This document shows positions 18,487 to 29,360 of a stretch of DNA of 64,000 bases, piece by piece. Position 1 is the stretch's first letter. Each line of letters begins with the position of its first letter. The stretch lies in NCBI RefSeq assembly GCF_001908275.1, contig NZ_CP018620.1:3844001-3908000 (forward strand). Reading direction: 5' to 3'. This DNA is from Paenibacillus xylanexedens (GTDB lineage: Bacteria; Bacillota; Bacilli; Paenibacillales; Paenibacillaceae). A model generated the notes under the pieces. The model worked only from the letters and a program-made list of their open reading frames with translations, did not search any database and was not told where the DNA came from. A program made the translations under genes and the position numbers.

Positions 18487-18592
18487 ATGGGGGAATCCGA
18501 AGATCGTCCATCAAGAACCGCTTAATGTCAATGTTCTTCCTGCATGTCGGAGCGTATGATCACAATATATAAGAGGCCGAGGAGTGAGGGAA

Positions 18593-21500
18593 TTGAATCA
18601 TGTGACAGCGAAATCAAATGTTCGCATATGGGAAGAAACCAGAGATATCCCAACCTATGGTACAGGTAAACCGGACAAAAATCCGATGTTTCTTGAAAAG
18701 AGAATCTACCAGGGGAGTTCGGGTAAGGTGTACCCGCATCCCGTGATCGACAGCATTGAAGATGAGGCCAAAATGAAGTCGTATCGATTAGTTATTCTCG
18801 AAAATGAATATGTACGTATCGAGATGATGCCCGAACTGGGTGGACGGATCTATCGTGCGCTGGATCGGACCAACAACTACGATTTTGTATATTATAACCG
18901 GGTGATTAAACCTGCTCTCGTGGGTCTGGCAGGGCCATGGATTTCCGGAGGAATTGAATTCAACTGGCCACAGCATCATCGGCCCAACACGTTTGGTCCA
19001 GTCGATTATACATTTGGCAGTAATCAAGATGGAAGCGCTACTGTGTGGGTGGGTGAGATTGACCGCATGTATGGTACCAAAATGACCGCTGGCTTCACAT
19101 TACATCCCGGCAAAGCCTATCTTGAAATCCATGCCGAGGTATACAATCGCACCAGCGCACCTCAAACTTTTCTATGGTGGGCCAACCCGGCTGTAGCTGT
19201 CAACGATCATACGCAATCTGTGTTTCCACCTGATGTAACGGCTGTGCTGGACCATGGAAAACGGGACGTATCCCGCTTTCCCATCGCAACCGGCACCTAT
19301 TACAAGATGGACTATTCCGAAGGTGTGGATATCTCCCGATACAAAAACATACCGGTTCCAACATCCTATATGGCGTATAAGTCGGATTATAATTTTGTAG
19401 GGGGTTATGACCATGGGATTCAGGCAGGTTTGTTGCATGTAGCCAATCATCATATTTCTCCGGGCAAGAAGCAATGGACCTGGGGGAACGGGGAATTCGG
19501 GCAAGCCTGGGATCGTCAGTTAACAGACGAGGGTGGACCTTATATTGAATTAATGACCGGGATCTACACCGATAATCAGCCTGATTTTACATGGTTACAG
19601 CCCTATGAAGCGAAATCATTCTCGCAGTATTTTATGCCGTATAAAGGAATTGGTATGGTCAAAAATGCAACGATTGATGCAGCGGTTAATCTGGAAATGG
19701 ACGAAACGACCGGAATGGTAACCGTGATGGTATATGCGACGTCGGTTTTTGAACAAGTGACCGTTGAAGTGATAGGACCAACCATGGTATATCTCCATGA
19801 GAGATGTAATATCTCACCTACGGAACTATATAAATCTTCATTCCCGTGGAGCGGACAAGATGAATGGCATCAGGTGAAGTTAAGTGTTCGAACTGCGGAA
19901 GGAAAAGTACTTGTAGCCTATCAGCCTGAACGTACTGAGATTCACGAAGTTCCAGACCCGGCCACACCACTCCCGCTACCATCCGAGATTCGTACGAATG
20001 AACAACTATATCTAGCTGGTCTTCATTTGGAGCAATATCGGCATGCCACGTATGAACCGGAACCTTATTATCTGGAAGGTTTGAAGCGTGATGCGACGGA
20101 TATTCGTCTAAACATAGCGTATGGCACTTTGCTGCTGCGAAGAGGATTGTTACAAGATGCTGAGAAGCATTTCAGACAGGCCGTACAATCGCTAACGTGG
20201 AAAAATACGAATCCATATGATAGTGAAGCTTTTTACCAACTCGGTCTGAGTTTGAAATTACAGGGGAAACAGGAAGAAGCCTACGCAGCACTGTATAAAG
20301 CCGTATGGTCTGCACAGTATCAGGATACGGGGTATTACATGCTTGCTCAGATCGATACGGCGTTACATCGAGACCTCGAAGCATTCGATCACATCGAACG
20401 TTCGCTGATTCGTAACACCAGAAATTATAAGGCTCGACATCTGAAGGTGGCTTTGCTGCGTAGATTGGGTCAGCATGAAAGGGCCATTCAATATGCGCGT
20501 GAAACGTTGGAACTGGACCCGGTTGAATTTGGAGCTGCACATGAATTAGCCCTGATCTACAGTGCAACTGCACCTTCAGAGAGAGAACAAGCGGAGCAAG
20601 CACGTGAGCATTTCCATCGTCTGCTGCGAGGAGACGTTCATAATTATCTAAACCTAGCCGCAGATTACGCGGATTGCGGGTTGTGGGAGGAAGCATTGAA
20701 GGTACTCTCTTATATTGAATCCGAAAATTTACAGCCGTATCCTATGGTTGGTTATGCTCAGGCCTACTTGTATCGTCAACTGGGGGATGTGGAGCATGCC
20801 CGGGAATGTCAAAAGCAGGGGGAAGCTGCTCCAACAGATTATTGTTTTCCTAATACGTTATTTGAATTCATGATGCTTCAGGATGCATTGGCAGTGGATT
20901 CGAATGATGCGCGTGCTCACTATTACCTGGGAAATTGGTTATATGATCATAAACGCTACGAGGAAGCAATCACCCATTGGGAAACTTCACGCGAGGTGAA
21001 TGCTGCATATTCGACTGTACATCGGAATCTGGGACTGGCTTATTATAACAAGCTGAATCGCCCTGATCTTGCACTGGCATCATTAGAGGAAGCTTTCCGG
21101 TTGGATTCACAGGATGCCCGAATCTTCTACGAGTTGGATCAATTGCACAAGAAGATAGGGTATTCCTGCGAGCATCGAATCAAATTGCTGGAACAAAATA
21201 TGGAGTTGATTCACCACCGTGATGATCTGTATATCGAGTGGGTGACTTTATTGAATATGCAAGGTAGTCATCAAGAAGCATGGAATGCCCTTCAGACCCG
21301 GCGGTTTCATCCATGGGAGGGTGGAGAAGGTAAGGTAACAGGACAATATGTTACGGCACTGACGGAACTGGCAAAGCGAAATCTGGAGAAACAACAACCT
21401 GAACTAGCATTGGAGCTGTTGAAGAAGGCTTTGGTTTACCCGGAGAACTTAGGTGAAGGTAAATTGGAGGGAGCCGGAGATAACCCCGTTTACTTTTATC

Positions 21501-21928
21501 TTGGTTGTGCCTACCAGCAACTGAAGAATAATCACGCTGCAGAGGAGAATTTCCACAGAGCATCAATCGGTCTGAATGAACCGGCAAGCGCGATGTTTTA
21601 TAATGATCAACCGCCGGAATCCATCTATTATCAGGGTCTGGCCTGGCAGAAACTTGGCAATGTGAAGGAAGCAAACCGACGCTTTAACAAACTCATAGAC
21701 TATGCGGAAAGACATATGCATGATCACATCCGAATGGATTATTTTGCGGTATCTCTGCCCGATTTCCTAGTGTTTGACGACGATCTCAATCAGCGAAATG
21801 AAGAACATTGCAGGTATATGCGGGCATTGGGTCTTCTGGGGCTGGGGCGGACAAGTGAAGCCAAACTTGAGTTGGAGCGGATATTGGAGAAAAACCCGAA
21901 TCATCAAGGGGCAATCATCCATCGATAA
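18593..21928 (+). CDS. DUF5107 / tetratricopeptide-repeat protein, putative carbohydrate-active
   Basis: About 1111 residues, cytoplasmic (no signal peptide). Residues about 60-370 form an aldose-epimerase-like beta-sandwich of the DUF5107 kind (R-I-E-M-M-P-E-L-G-G-R-I-Y, then GIEFNWPQHHRPNTF, W-A-N-P-A-V-A-V). The C-terminal 600 residues are helical TPR units (repeating A-x-x-x-Y-x-x-A and L-x-L-D-P/S). Such proteins are common beside glycosidases in soil Firmicutes, and binding or processing of an oligosaccharide is inferred. TTG at 18593 is preferred because AGGAG at 18580-18584 is eight bases upstream; GTG at 18584 overlaps that site. The GH35 gene starts 51 bases after its stop, which suggests one operon. 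Confidence 0.7.
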   Translation: MNHVTAKSNVRIWEETRDIPTYGTGKPDKNPMFLEKRIYQGSSGKVYPHPVIDSIEDEAKMKSYRLVILENEYVRIEMMPELGGRIYRALDRTNNYDFVYYNRVIKPALVGLAGPWISGGIEFNWPQHHRPNTFGPVDYTFGSNQDGSATVWVGEIDRMYGTKMTAGFTLHPGKAYLEIHAEVYNRTSAPQTFLWWANPAVAVNDHTQSVFPPDVTAVLDHGKRDVSRFPIATGTYYKMDYSEGVDISRYKNIPVPTSYMAYKSDYNFVGGYDHGIQAGLLHVANHHISPGKKQWTWGNGEFGQAWDRQLTDEGGPYIELMTGIYTDNQPDFTWLQPYEAKSFSQYFMPYKGIGMVKNATIDAAVNLEMDETTGMVTVMVYATSVFEQVTVEVIGPTMVYLHERCNISPTELYKSSFPWSGQDEWHQVKLSVRTAEGKVLVAYQPERTEIHEVPDPATPLPLPSEIRTNEQLYLAGLHLEQYRHATYEPEPYYLEGLKRDATDIRLNIAYGTLLLRRGLLQDAEKHFRQAVQSLTWKNTNPYDSEAFYQLGLSLKLQGKQEEAYAALYKAVWSAQYQDTGYYMLAQIDTALHRDLEAFDHIERSLIRNTRNYKARHLKVALLRRLGQHERAIQYARETLELDPVEFGAAHELALIYSATAPSEREQAEQAREHFHRLLRGDVHNYLNLAADYADCGLWEEALKVLSYIESENLQPYPMVGYAQAYLYRQLGDVEHARECQKQGEAAPTDYCFPNTLFEFMMLQDALAVDSNDARAHYYLGNWLYDHKRYEEAITHWETSREVNAAYSTVHRNLGLAYYNKLNRPDLALASLEEAFRLDSQDARIFYELDQLHKKIGYSCEHRIKLLEQNMELIHHRDDLYIEWVTLLNMQGSHQEAWNALQTRRFHPWEGGEGKVTGQYVTALTELAKRNLEKQQPELALELLKKALVYPENLGEGKLEGAGDNPVYFYLGCAYQQLKNNHAAEENFHRASIGLNEPASAMFYNDQPPESIYYQGLAWQKLGNVKEANRRFNKLIDYAERHMHDHIRMDYFAVSLPDFLVFDDDLNQRNEEHCRYMRALGLLGLGRTSEAKLELERILEKNPNHQGAIIHR

Positions 21929-21979
21929 TTGATAATCGTTTCAACACATCCCATTTATATCGAAGGAGTTATATAATCC

Positions 21980-24319
21980 ATGAATGATACTATAGCAGGT
22001 AGCCAGATTCGTTTCATATTGGATGCGGAAGATAAAGAGATTCGTGCGGGTCGCATGACTGGCAGTGGCGGCAAAAGCCCACGAGGGGAATCGTATGATT
22101 TTACAAACTATTATATGACTCGTAATGCTAAACCCCATATTCCCGTGGTAGGTGAGTTTCATTTCTCCAGATTCGCTTACTTGCAGTGGGAAGAAGAATT
22201 ACTGAAGATGAAGGCAGGCGGGGTGAGCATTGTCGCTTCCTATGTTTTCTGGAATTTTCACGAGGAGCAGGAAGGCGAATTTAATTGGTCAGGAAATCTG
22301 AATTTGCGGCACTTTGTGGATCTGTGTGGCAAACATGAGCTGCCTCTGATCGTACGAATTGGTCCATTCTGTCATGGGGAAGTGCGTAATGGTGGAATGC
22401 CGGATTGGTTATTCAGTTATCCATTCGAAGTCAGGTCGAACGATGAAGGGTATCTGTATTACGCCAAGCGATTATATCGGGAGATTGCCCGTCAGCTCAA
22501 CGGCTGTTTTTATCAGGAGGGTGGCCCTGTTATCGGGGTACAGTTGGAAAATGAGTATATGCACGCTGGCGCACCCATGGATGCCTGGGGATATACCCGC
22601 GAAAAATACATTTCCTCCGGCCGGGACGGGCGAGAACATCTGAAGATGCTTCGCCATATTGCCGAAGAAGTCGGTATGAAGCCGATGTTCTATACTGCCA
22701 CGGCCTGGGGCAATGCTGCGGTGCCTGAAGAAGGAACATTGCCTATGCTAGCGGGGTATGCGTACACACCATGGATTCCCAATCAGCCTCCAAGCCGGGA
22801 GTATTTGTTCCGGGATCTGCATATGAATCCTGTGGAAGAAGTGGATTATGACAGTCTGGAGTACCCCGCTGCGTACTGCGAGCTTGCAGGTGGCATGCAG
22901 GTCAGTTATCACGCTCGTCCGGTTGTTGATGCGGACAGTGTCGAGGCGATGACCATTGTGAAACTTGCGAACGGCAGCAATCTGGTTGGGTATTATATGT
23001 ATCACGGGGGGACCAATCCGATAGGCAAAAATTCATATATGAACGAGCAGGCATTGCCGAAAATGACGTATGATTACCAATCGCCACTCGGGGAATTTGG
23101 GCGTGTTGGTGAATCGTATGACCGCATTCGTACCTTGTCCATGTTCCTGGAAGCATACGGTGAGTTACTTGCACCAATGGGCTGTGTTGTACCGGATGGT
23201 CAACATGCGATAACACCGGAGAACACGATGGATATGCGCTGGTCTGTTCGCCAACAAGATGGCTCGGGATTTCTGTTCATGAATAATTATCAGGATCATG
23301 TGGCGATGCCTGATCGTGATATACAATTGGAGCTGCATACCAGCAAAGGGACTGCTTTTTATCCAAGAGAAGGAACGATGCAACTGAAATCCGGCATGGC
23401 AGCCATTCTGCCTTTCCATATGAATCTGAGTGGAATGAAGATCATTAGTGCTACCGTTCAGCCACTGACCCGATTTATGGTAAATCAGGAGCTTACAGCT
23501 GTCTTTTATGCCCATGATGGCATGATGCCTGAGTATGTTATTGATGCATCATCTGTTACAAATGTGGAGATGCCCGAAGGTACAATATCAGAGCAGGGGA
23601 ATGAAGTTGTGATACATCCGATTGCCGGCAAGGACCATCATCTGCGATTCACAACATCGGACGGTATAATCATACGAATCATTACATTGACCCGTGAAGA
23701 GGCCTTACAAGCCTACCGTTTCCGTGTGGGCGGAGAAGAAAGGCTTGTAATTAGCAGTAGTCATCTGTATGTACAGAATGAGATGCTCCTATGTACATCC
23801 GTGGAGCAACCAGAGATGGAGGTATCCTTTTATCCGGCTCCAGAGCATGTTTCAGCTTCTAAATATGCTGTGTCATCCCGGTCGAAGCGGGGAATATTCG
23901 GTACGTATACATTCCAAGTTTCGCCTTACGAGCCTGCTGTAGAGGTTGATTATGCCAAAGAGTATGCAGCAACACTGAGATTGGACACAGCGTGGCCGGA
24001 ACAAGTAGATGACGTGTGGATTGAGATTGATTATGAAGGAGATGTTGCTGCAGCACATATTCATCATCAGATGTTAACAGATCATATTCACTATGGGCAC
24101 AGCTGGATGCTTGGTTTGAAGCAATCCCGTCATTTACTGGCCGATCACGCGCTTCGTCTGTCTATAACCCCAATTCGAAAAGGGACGACTGAGAGTTATG
24201 TTAATCAGGCTTATGTGGAGCGGTTTGAGGGTGTGGAGATTGGAAAGTTTAATGAGATTCGGGTGAGACCACAGTACCGGGTTGGGTTGGTATTGACGGG
24301 TGTTAGAGAAGACACTTAG
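21980..24319 (+). CDS. GH35 beta-galactosidase
   Basis: A 779-residue cytoplasmic enzyme. The N-terminal TIM barrel shows the GH35 signatures: GEFHFSRF, WNFHEEQEGEFNWSG, RIGPFCHGEVRNGGMPDWL and the acid/base region GVQLENEY. The likely nucleophile is the glutamate in AAYCELAGGMQ, and a GYYMYHGGTNP loop follows. The C-terminal 350 residues are beta-rich. GH35 enzymes remove terminal beta-galactose from oligosaccharides. AAGGAG lies 11 bases before the ATG. With the preceding DUF5107-TPR gene it forms a two-gene unit for an internalised galactoside, perhaps from galactomannan or pectic side chains, given the mannanase downstream. Confidence 0.9.
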   Translation: MNDTIAGSQIRFILDAEDKEIRAGRMTGSGGKSPRGESYDFTNYYMTRNAKPHIPVVGEFHFSRFAYLQWEEELLKMKAGGVSIVASYVFWNFHEEQEGEFNWSGNLNLRHFVDLCGKHELPLIVRIGPFCHGEVRNGGMPDWLFSYPFEVRSNDEGYLYYAKRLYREIARQLNGCFYQEGGPVIGVQLENEYMHAGAPMDAWGYTREKYISSGRDGREHLKMLRHIAEEVGMKPMFYTATAWGNAAVPEEGTLPMLAGYAYTPWIPNQPPSREYLFRDLHMNPVEEVDYDSLEYPAAYCELAGGMQVSYHARPVVDADSVEAMTIVKLANGSNLVGYYMYHGGTNPIGKNSYMNEQALPKMTYDYQSPLGEFGRVGESYDRIRTLSMFLEAYGELLAPMGCVVPDGQHAITPENTMDMRWSVRQQDGSGFLFMNNYQDHVAMPDRDIQLELHTSKGTAFYPREGTMQLKSGMAAILPFHMNLSGMKIISATVQPLTRFMVNQELTAVFYAHDGMMPEYVIDASSVTNVEMPEGTISEQGNEVVIHPIAGKDHHLRFTTSDGIIIRIITLTREEALQAYRFRVGGEERLVISSSHLYVQNEMLLCTSVEQPEMEVSFYPAPEHVSASKYAVSSRSKRGIFGTYTFQVSPYEPAVEVDYAKEYAATLRLDTAWPEQVDDVWIEIDYEGDVAAAHIHHQMLTDHIHYGHSWMLGLKQSRHLLADHALRLSITPIRKGTTESYVNQAYVERFEGVEIGKFNEIRVRPQYRVGLVLTGVREDT

Positions 24320-24388
24320 TCTAAATTAGGGATTAAACAACAGATAAACAAGACTTAAACAAGAGTTAACTTTCGTTAATAATACAGA

Positions 24389-24434
24389 GGGTTCTTTCTC
24401 CGAACGATTGTGAGGGGAGAGAGCCTTTTTTGCT
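24389..24434 (+). terminator. Intrinsic terminator after the GH35 gene
   Basis: GGTTCTTTCTCC pairs (with G-U pairs) to GGGGAGAGAGCC and is followed by six T. Confidence 0.75.
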
Positions 24435-24478
24435 GTGTTATGTAAAAACAAATGATTCCTAATCATGGTAAAAAGATC

Positions 24479-24507
24479 TTGACTGGTAAGCGTTTTCAAT
24501 TTATTAT
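24479..24507 (+). promoter_or_regulatory. Mannanase promoter overlapped by a CcpA cre site
   Basis: TTGACT (24479-24484), a 17-base spacer and TATTAT (24502-24507). TGGTAAGCGTTTTCA (24484-24498) fits the cre consensus with one mismatch and lies between the -35 and -10, so glucose repression by CcpA is expected. The leader from about 24513 to 24681 is very AT-rich with no clear riboswitch. Confidence 0.75.
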
Positions 24508-24681
24508 AACTTCATAACCTTAACGATAAAGTTTATTTAAACTAAATAACGTAACTTATATAAAGTTATTTGTTATTTATTTAATAACCAAAAAACTTCT
24601 ATTACCAACGATTTTAGTTAACTTCTTGCCTAGAGCAGGGTTAATTGAAATAAAAAAACAAATACAGGAGGTTCCAAAAGA

Positions 24682-25662
24682 ATGGTTAATCTGAAAAAGT
24701 GTACAATCTTCACGGTTATTGCTGCTCTCATGTTCATGGTATTAGGGAGTGCAGCACCCAAAGCATCTGCTGCTACAGGTTTTTATGTAAGCGGTAACAA
24801 GTTGTACGATTCCACAGGCAAGGCTTTTGTCATGAGAGGTGTTAATCACGGACATTCCTGGTTCAAGAATGATTTGAATACCGCTATCCCTGCCATCGCC
24901 AAAACAGGTGCCAATACGGTACGCATTGTTCTTTCGAATGGTAGCCTGTACACCAAAGATGATCTGAACGCTGTTAAAAATATTATTAATGTGGTTAACC
25001 AAAATAAAATGATAGCTGTACTCGAGGTGCATGACGCCACAGGGAAAGATGACTATAATTCGTTGGATGCGGCGGTGAACTACTGGATTAGTATTAAGGA
25101 AGCTTTGATTGGCAAAGAAGATCGGGTAATTGTCAACATCGCCAATGAATGGTATGGAACGTGGAATGGAAGTGCGTGGGCTGATGGTTACAAAAAAGCC
25201 ATTCCGAAACTCCGAAATGCGGGAATTAAAAATACGCTCATTGTGGATGCAGCCGGATGGGGACAGTTCCCTCAATCCATCGTGGATTACGGACAAAGTG
25301 TATTTGCAGCCGATTCTCAAAAAAATACGGTCTTCTCCATTCATATGTATGAGTATGCTGGCAAAGATGCTGCAACGGTCAAAGCCAATATGGAGAATGT
25401 GCTGAACAAAGGATTGGCTCTGATCATTGGTGAATTCGGGGGATATCACACAAACGGTGATGTGGACGAGTATGCCATCATGAGATATGGTCAGGAAAAA
25501 GGGGTAGGCTGGCTTGCCTGGTCTTGGTACGGAAACAGCTCCGGTCTGAACTATTTGGACATGGCAACAGGCCCGAATGGAAGCTTAACGAGCTTTGGCA
25601 ACACCGTAGTTAATGATACCTATGGTATTAAAAACACTTCCCAAAAAGCGGGGATTTTCTAA
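24682..25662 (+). CDS. Secreted GH5 mannan endo-1,4-beta-mannosidase
   Basis: A 326-residue protein. The signal peptide is MVNLKKCTIF followed by a hydrophobic run, with likely cleavage after ASA (about residue 30). The catalytic barrel starts FYVSGNKLYDSTGKAFVMRG, typical of GH5 subfamily 8 mannanases. The acid/base is the glutamate in VNIANEW and the nucleophile the one in ALIIGEFGG. Single domain, with no CBM. AGGAGG lies before the ATG. It would cleave mannan, glucomannan or galactomannan outside the cell. It has its own CcpA-controlled promoter and terminator. Confidence 0.9.
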   Translation: MVNLKKCTIFTVIAALMFMVLGSAAPKASAATGFYVSGNKLYDSTGKAFVMRGVNHGHSWFKNDLNTAIPAIAKTGANTVRIVLSNGSLYTKDDLNAVKNIINVVNQNKMIAVLEVHDATGKDDYNSLDAAVNYWISIKEALIGKEDRVIVNIANEWYGTWNGSAWADGYKKAIPKLRNAGIKNTLIVDAAGWGQFPQSIVDYGQSVFAADSQKNTVFSIHMYEYAGKDAATVKANMENVLNKGLALIIGEFGGYHTNGDVDEYAIMRYGQEKGVGWLAWSWYGNSSGLNYLDMATGPNGSLTSFGNTVVNDTYGIKNTSQKAGIF

Positions 25663-25680
25663 TCCGCCGATGAAACAGGA

Positions 25681-25712
25681 ACACTCTGACGTTCACGTCA
25701 GGGTGTTTTTTT
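25681..25712 (+). terminator. Intrinsic terminator after the mannanase gene
   Basis: ACACTCTGAC and GTCAGGGTGT pair across GTTCAC and are followed by a T run. Confidence 0.9.
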
Positions 25713-25769
25713 AATAAAATAGTTCAATCTATAATGACTTTTGAATATTTCCGTTTGGTTTTAAAATAT

Positions 25770-25791
25770 TTTGTTTTCAAAATAAAACAAA
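25770..25791 (+). promoter_or_regulatory. Candidate operator ahead of the rhamnose operon
   Basis: TTTGTTTT (25770-25777) and AAAACAAA (25784-25791) are inverted around a short spacer, and a further ATAAAACAAAC lies at about 25812-25822. Such repeats are plausible binding sites for a DeoR-type rhamnose repressor encoded elsewhere. AT-richness makes chance pairing possible. Confidence 0.35.
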
Positions 25792-25841
25792 GATGTTAAA
25801 CTCGGATTAGGAATAAAACAAACATTATCGGAGGGAAACAA

Positions 25842-27911
25842 ATGGTACAGAGTTTATGGAATGCATCGCAGGCATCTGAGAAAACAACAGGACTTGAGCA
25901 GTTGGTTTACCGATCCAATCTGATTGGGACTGATCGCAGTGTATGTAACATCTACGGTGGTAATACGTCTACCAAAACGACAGTGAAGGATTTTCGTGGT
26001 CGTGATGTAGAAGTAATGTATGTGAAGGGAAGCGGCTCTGATCTGGGTTCCATGGAAGCGAAACATTTTACCGGACTTGGGCTCGAAGACATTCGACCAT
26101 TAATTGAACGTGAATCCATGTCGGATGAAGAGATGGTTGAATATCTGGGACATTGCATGATTGATGCCAAGCACCCACGTGCATCTATCGAGACTCTGCT
26201 GCATGCGTTTCTTCCATATAAACATGTTGATCATACGCACCCGGATGCCATTATCAGCTTGTGCTGTGCACATAACGGCAAGGAATTGGCGAGAGAGATC
26301 TACGGTGATCGTTTTGTATGGGTACCTTACGTACGTCCAGGATTTACGTTATCTAAAATGATTGCTGAAAGCGTATTCTCGAATCCCAATGCGGAACTCG
26401 TACTGATGGAAAAACACGGACTTGTGACCTGGGGAGAAACATCAGAGGAATGTTATGCTCAGACCATCAAGATCATCAATGAAGCAGAAGCTTTCATCGA
26501 AGCACGGGTGAACGAAGGAAGTTTGTTCGGTGGTGTGAAACACCCGGCACTCGCCGCTGATGTTCGTCGTCAGATCGTATCACGTGTAATGCCAACAATT
26601 CGTGGAGCGGTATCGGATAGCAAAAAAATGATTTTGTCCTTTGACGATCAAGAGGACGTACTTGCTTTTGTGGGCGGAGCAGATTCCCCGGAATTGTCAC
26701 AGGTGGGTGCAGCTTGCCCGGATCATCTGGTACATACCAAAGTGGTACCTCTGTTCATTGATTGGACACCGGATGCGGAAGATATTGAAGGTTTAAAAGC
26801 CAAGCTGGTAGAAGGTGTGGCTGCCTACAAAGAGCAATATCAACAGTATTTTGAGAGCAACAAAAACGAAGGTGATGTCATGTTCGAAGCGGCACCACGC
26901 GTTATCCTCATTCCAGGTGTGGGCATGATCAACACAGGCAAGAGCTGGGCGCTTTCCCAAGTAAGCGGAGCGTTGTATCACAGAGCGATTGCCGTTATGC
27001 GTGGGGCTACTAGCTTGGGCCAATTCGTATCACTCAGTGCAAATGAATCTTACAATGTGGAATACTGGCCGCTGGAATTGTACAAATTGTCTCTGGCTCC
27101 GGCAGAAACCGAGTTCTCCCGTAAAGTGGCATTTATTACAGGCGGCGCAGGCGGTATCGGAAGTGAAACAGCACGCAGATTGGTATCTGAAGGCGCCCAT
27201 GTGGTGCTTGCTGATCTCAACTTGGAGGGCGCACAGAAAGTAGCACAGGAAATTAATGATCAGTACGGTGCGAATCGTGCTTATGCGCTGAAAATGGACG
27301 TAACCGATGAGGAAGCCGTTCAATCTGCTTATGCTGATGTTGCGGTGCAATATGGCGGAGTGGATATCATCGTGAACAATGCCGGATTGGCCACATCCAG
27401 CCCATTTGACGAAACATCCCTGAAAGAATGGAACCTGAATATGAATGTACTGGGTACAGGGTATTTCCTTGTGGCTCGTGAAGCGTTCAAGCTGATGAAA
27501 CAACAGGGTATTGGTGGAAGCATGGTATTTATCGGGTCCAAGAACTCGGTGTATGCAGGTAAAAGTGCCTCGGCTTACAGCTCAGCGAAAGCGCTGGAAG
27601 CACATCTGGCACGTTGTATTGCAGCAGAAGGTGGAGAGTATGGTATTCGTGTCAACACGATTCTTCCAGATGCCATTCTACAGGGTTCAGCGATTTGGAA
27701 CGGTTCCTGGAGAAACGAACGTGCAGCGGCATATGGAATTGAACCGAATCAATTGGAAGAGTATTATCGCAAACGGACGACATTGCTCGTGAATATCTAT
27801 CCAAGAGATATTGCGGAAGGAATCGCATTCTTTGCTTCTTCGAAATCCGAAAAAACAACCGGTTGTATGATGACCATTGATGGCGGAGTACCGGCAGCAT
27901 TTACACGTTAA
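25842..27911 (+). CDS. rhaEW: Bifunctional rhamnulose-1-phosphate aldolase / short-chain dehydrogenase
   Basis: A 689-residue fusion. Residues about 1-400 are a class II aldolase/adducin domain with zinc-type histidines ([10 protein letters not shown]) and [10 protein letters not shown]. From residue about 425 an SDR domain begins with [11 protein letters not shown], then NNAGLA and the Y-x-x-x-K in YSSAK. It cleaves L-rhamnulose-1-phosphate to DHAP and L-lactaldehyde and then processes the aldehyde, as the Bacillus RhaEW (YuxG) protein does. RhaA starts 19 bases downstream. Rhamnulokinase and mutarotase are not in this window. Confidence 0.85.
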   Translation: MVQSLWNASQASEKTTGLEQLVYRSNLIGTDRSVCNIYGGNTSTKTTVKDFRGRDVEVMYVKGSGSDLGSMEAKHFTGLGLEDIRPLIERESMSDEEMVEYLGHCMIDAKHPRASIETLLHAFLPYKHVDHTHPDAIISLCCAHNGKELAREIYGDRFVWVPYVRPGFTLSKMIAESVFSNPNAELVLMEKHGLVTWGETSEECYAQTIKIINEAEAFIEARVNEGSLFGGVKHPALAADVRRQIVSRVMPTIRGAVSDSKKMILSFDDQEDVLAFVGGADSPELSQVGAACPDHLVHTKVVPLFIDWTPDAEDIEGLKAKLVEGVAAYKEQYQQYFESNKNEGDVMFEAAPRVILIPGVGMINTGKSWALSQVSGALYHRAIAVMRGATSLGQFVSLSANESYNVEYWPLELYKLSLAPAETEFSRKVAFITGGAGGIGSETARRLVSEGAHVVLADLNLEGAQKVAQEINDQYGANRAYALKMDVTDEEAVQSAYADVAVQYGGVDIIVNNAGLATSSPFDETSLKEWNLNMNVLGTGYFLVAREAFKLMKQQGIGGSMVFIGSKNSVYAGKSASAYSSAKALEAHLARCIAAEGGEYGIRVNTILPDAILQGSAIWNGSWRNERAAAYGIEPNQLEEYYRKRTTLLVNIYPRDIAEGIAFFASSKSEKTTGCMMTIDGGVPAAFTR

Positions 27912-27930
27912 AATAGGAGGGTTCTTGCGG

Positions 27931-29202
27931 ATGGATAACCAAGTCAAGCAAGCGTATGAAGCAGCCAAGGCATTGTATGCCCAGCACGGAATTGATACGG
28001 ACGAGGTACTGAACAAACTCGCGGAGATCAAAGTTTCCGTACACTGCTGGCAAGGCGACGATGTCAAAGGTTTTCTGAATAAAGATGGGGAGTTAACAGG
28101 TGGTATTTCGGTTACAGGTCAATATCCGGGCGCTGCGACCACACCTGTAGAGCTTCGTAACGATCTGGAGCAAGCTTTTGCTCTGATTCCCGGCAAACAT
28201 AAGGTCAATCTGCACGCGATTTACACGGATACAGACGAGCAGGTTGAACTGGATCAGATTGAGCCAAAGCATTATGAGAACTGGGTAAAATGGGCCAAAG
28301 AACAAGGACTCGGTCTGGACTTCAACCCAACATGTTTTTCCCATGAAAAATCAAGTGACGGATTCACGCTCAGTCATCCAGACCCTGAAATTCGCAAGTT
28401 CTGGATTGATCACTGCAAGGCATCCCGCCGGATTGGTGCATATTTCGGGGAACAGCTTGGTCAGACTTGTGTAACCAATGTATGGGTACCGGACGGATTC
28501 AAAGATAATCCGGTTGACCGGTTGACACCACGCAAACGTCTCAAAGAATCGCTGGATGAAGTATTCGGCGAACCACTTAACCCGGAGCACAACCTGGACG
28601 CGGTAGAGAGTAAGCTGTTTGGTCTCGGTTCGGAAGCGTATGTGGTGGGTTCTCATGAATTCTATATGGGTTACGGTTTGCAAAATGATACGTTGATCTG
28701 TCTTGATGCGGGTCATTTCCATCCAACAGAGGTTATTTCCAATAAACTGTCGTCCTTGTCACTGTTTACAAGTGGCATTCTGCTTCACGTAAGCCGCCCG
28801 ATGCGCTGGGACAGTGACCATGTGGTAATTATGGACGATGAGTTGCTGGAAATTGCCCGTGAACTGGTTCGACATGATCTGCTTGCGACCACACATATTG
28901 GACTGGATTTCTTTGATGCAAGTATTAACCGTGTAGCTGCATGGGTTGTGGGGACACGCAACACGATCAAAGCTCTACTGCGTGCGATGCTCGAACCAGT
29001 GGATGCCTTGAAACAAGCCGAATTGGAAGGGGATTACACGTTACGCCTTGCATTAACGGAAGAATTCAAATCCTATCCGTTTGGTGCAATCTGGGACTAC
29101 TATTGTGCTCAGCAAGGCGTACCAGTTCGTGAAAAGTGGATCACTGATATCAAAACCTATGAACAAGACGTATTACTACAGCGTGATAAATCATTGGTGT
29201 AA
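27931..29202 (+). CDS. rhaA: L-rhamnose isomerase
   Basis: A 423-residue protein, the normal RhaA length. Conserved stretches include [20 protein letters not shown], a metal-binding region with [21 protein letters not shown] and [12 protein letters not shown]. It converts L-rhamnose to L-rhamnulose in the cytoplasm, the first step before the kinase and the aldolase. The start at 27931 follows AGGAGG at 27915-27920; an upstream in-frame start at 27877 would overlap the preceding gene and the ribosome-binding site. It is the second gene of a rhaEW-rhaA operon ending in a terminator. Confidence 0.93.
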   Translation: MDNQVKQAYEAAKALYAQHGIDTDEVLNKLAEIKVSVHCWQGDDVKGFLNKDGELTGGISVTGQYPGAATTPVELRNDLEQAFALIPGKHKVNLHAIYTDTDEQVELDQIEPKHYENWVKWAKEQGLGLDFNPTCFSHEKSSDGFTLSHPDPEIRKFWIDHCKASRRIGAYFGEQLGQTCVTNVWVPDGFKDNPVDRLTPRKRLKESLDEVFGEPLNPEHNLDAVESKLFGLGSEAYVVGSHEFYMGYGLQNDTLICLDAGHFHPTEVISNKLSSLSLFTSGILLHVSRPMRWDSDHVVIMDDELLEIARELVRHDLLATTHIGLDFFDASINRVAAWVVGTRNTIKALLRAMLEPVDALKQAELEGDYTLRLALTEEFKSYPFGAIWDYYCAQQGVPVREKWITDIKTYEQDVLLQRDKSLV

Positions 29203-29221
29203 CCGCATTTATTTTTCGTAT

Positions 29222-29259
29222 AAACCACTATGGAATGAAAATTCCATGGTGGTTTTTTT
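29222..29259 (+). terminator. Intrinsic terminator after rhaA
   Basis: AACCACTATGGAAT and ATTCCATGGTGGTT pair across a short A-rich loop and are followed by seven T. Confidence 0.9.
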
Positions 29260-29360
29260 GGCATAATCACGCTGAAATGCATAACTGAGGCGATTGCTTC
29301 CATACTAGGAATATAGATCCGTATCGTATACGATTGCCACGCAGAGGAGGAATAACAGAG

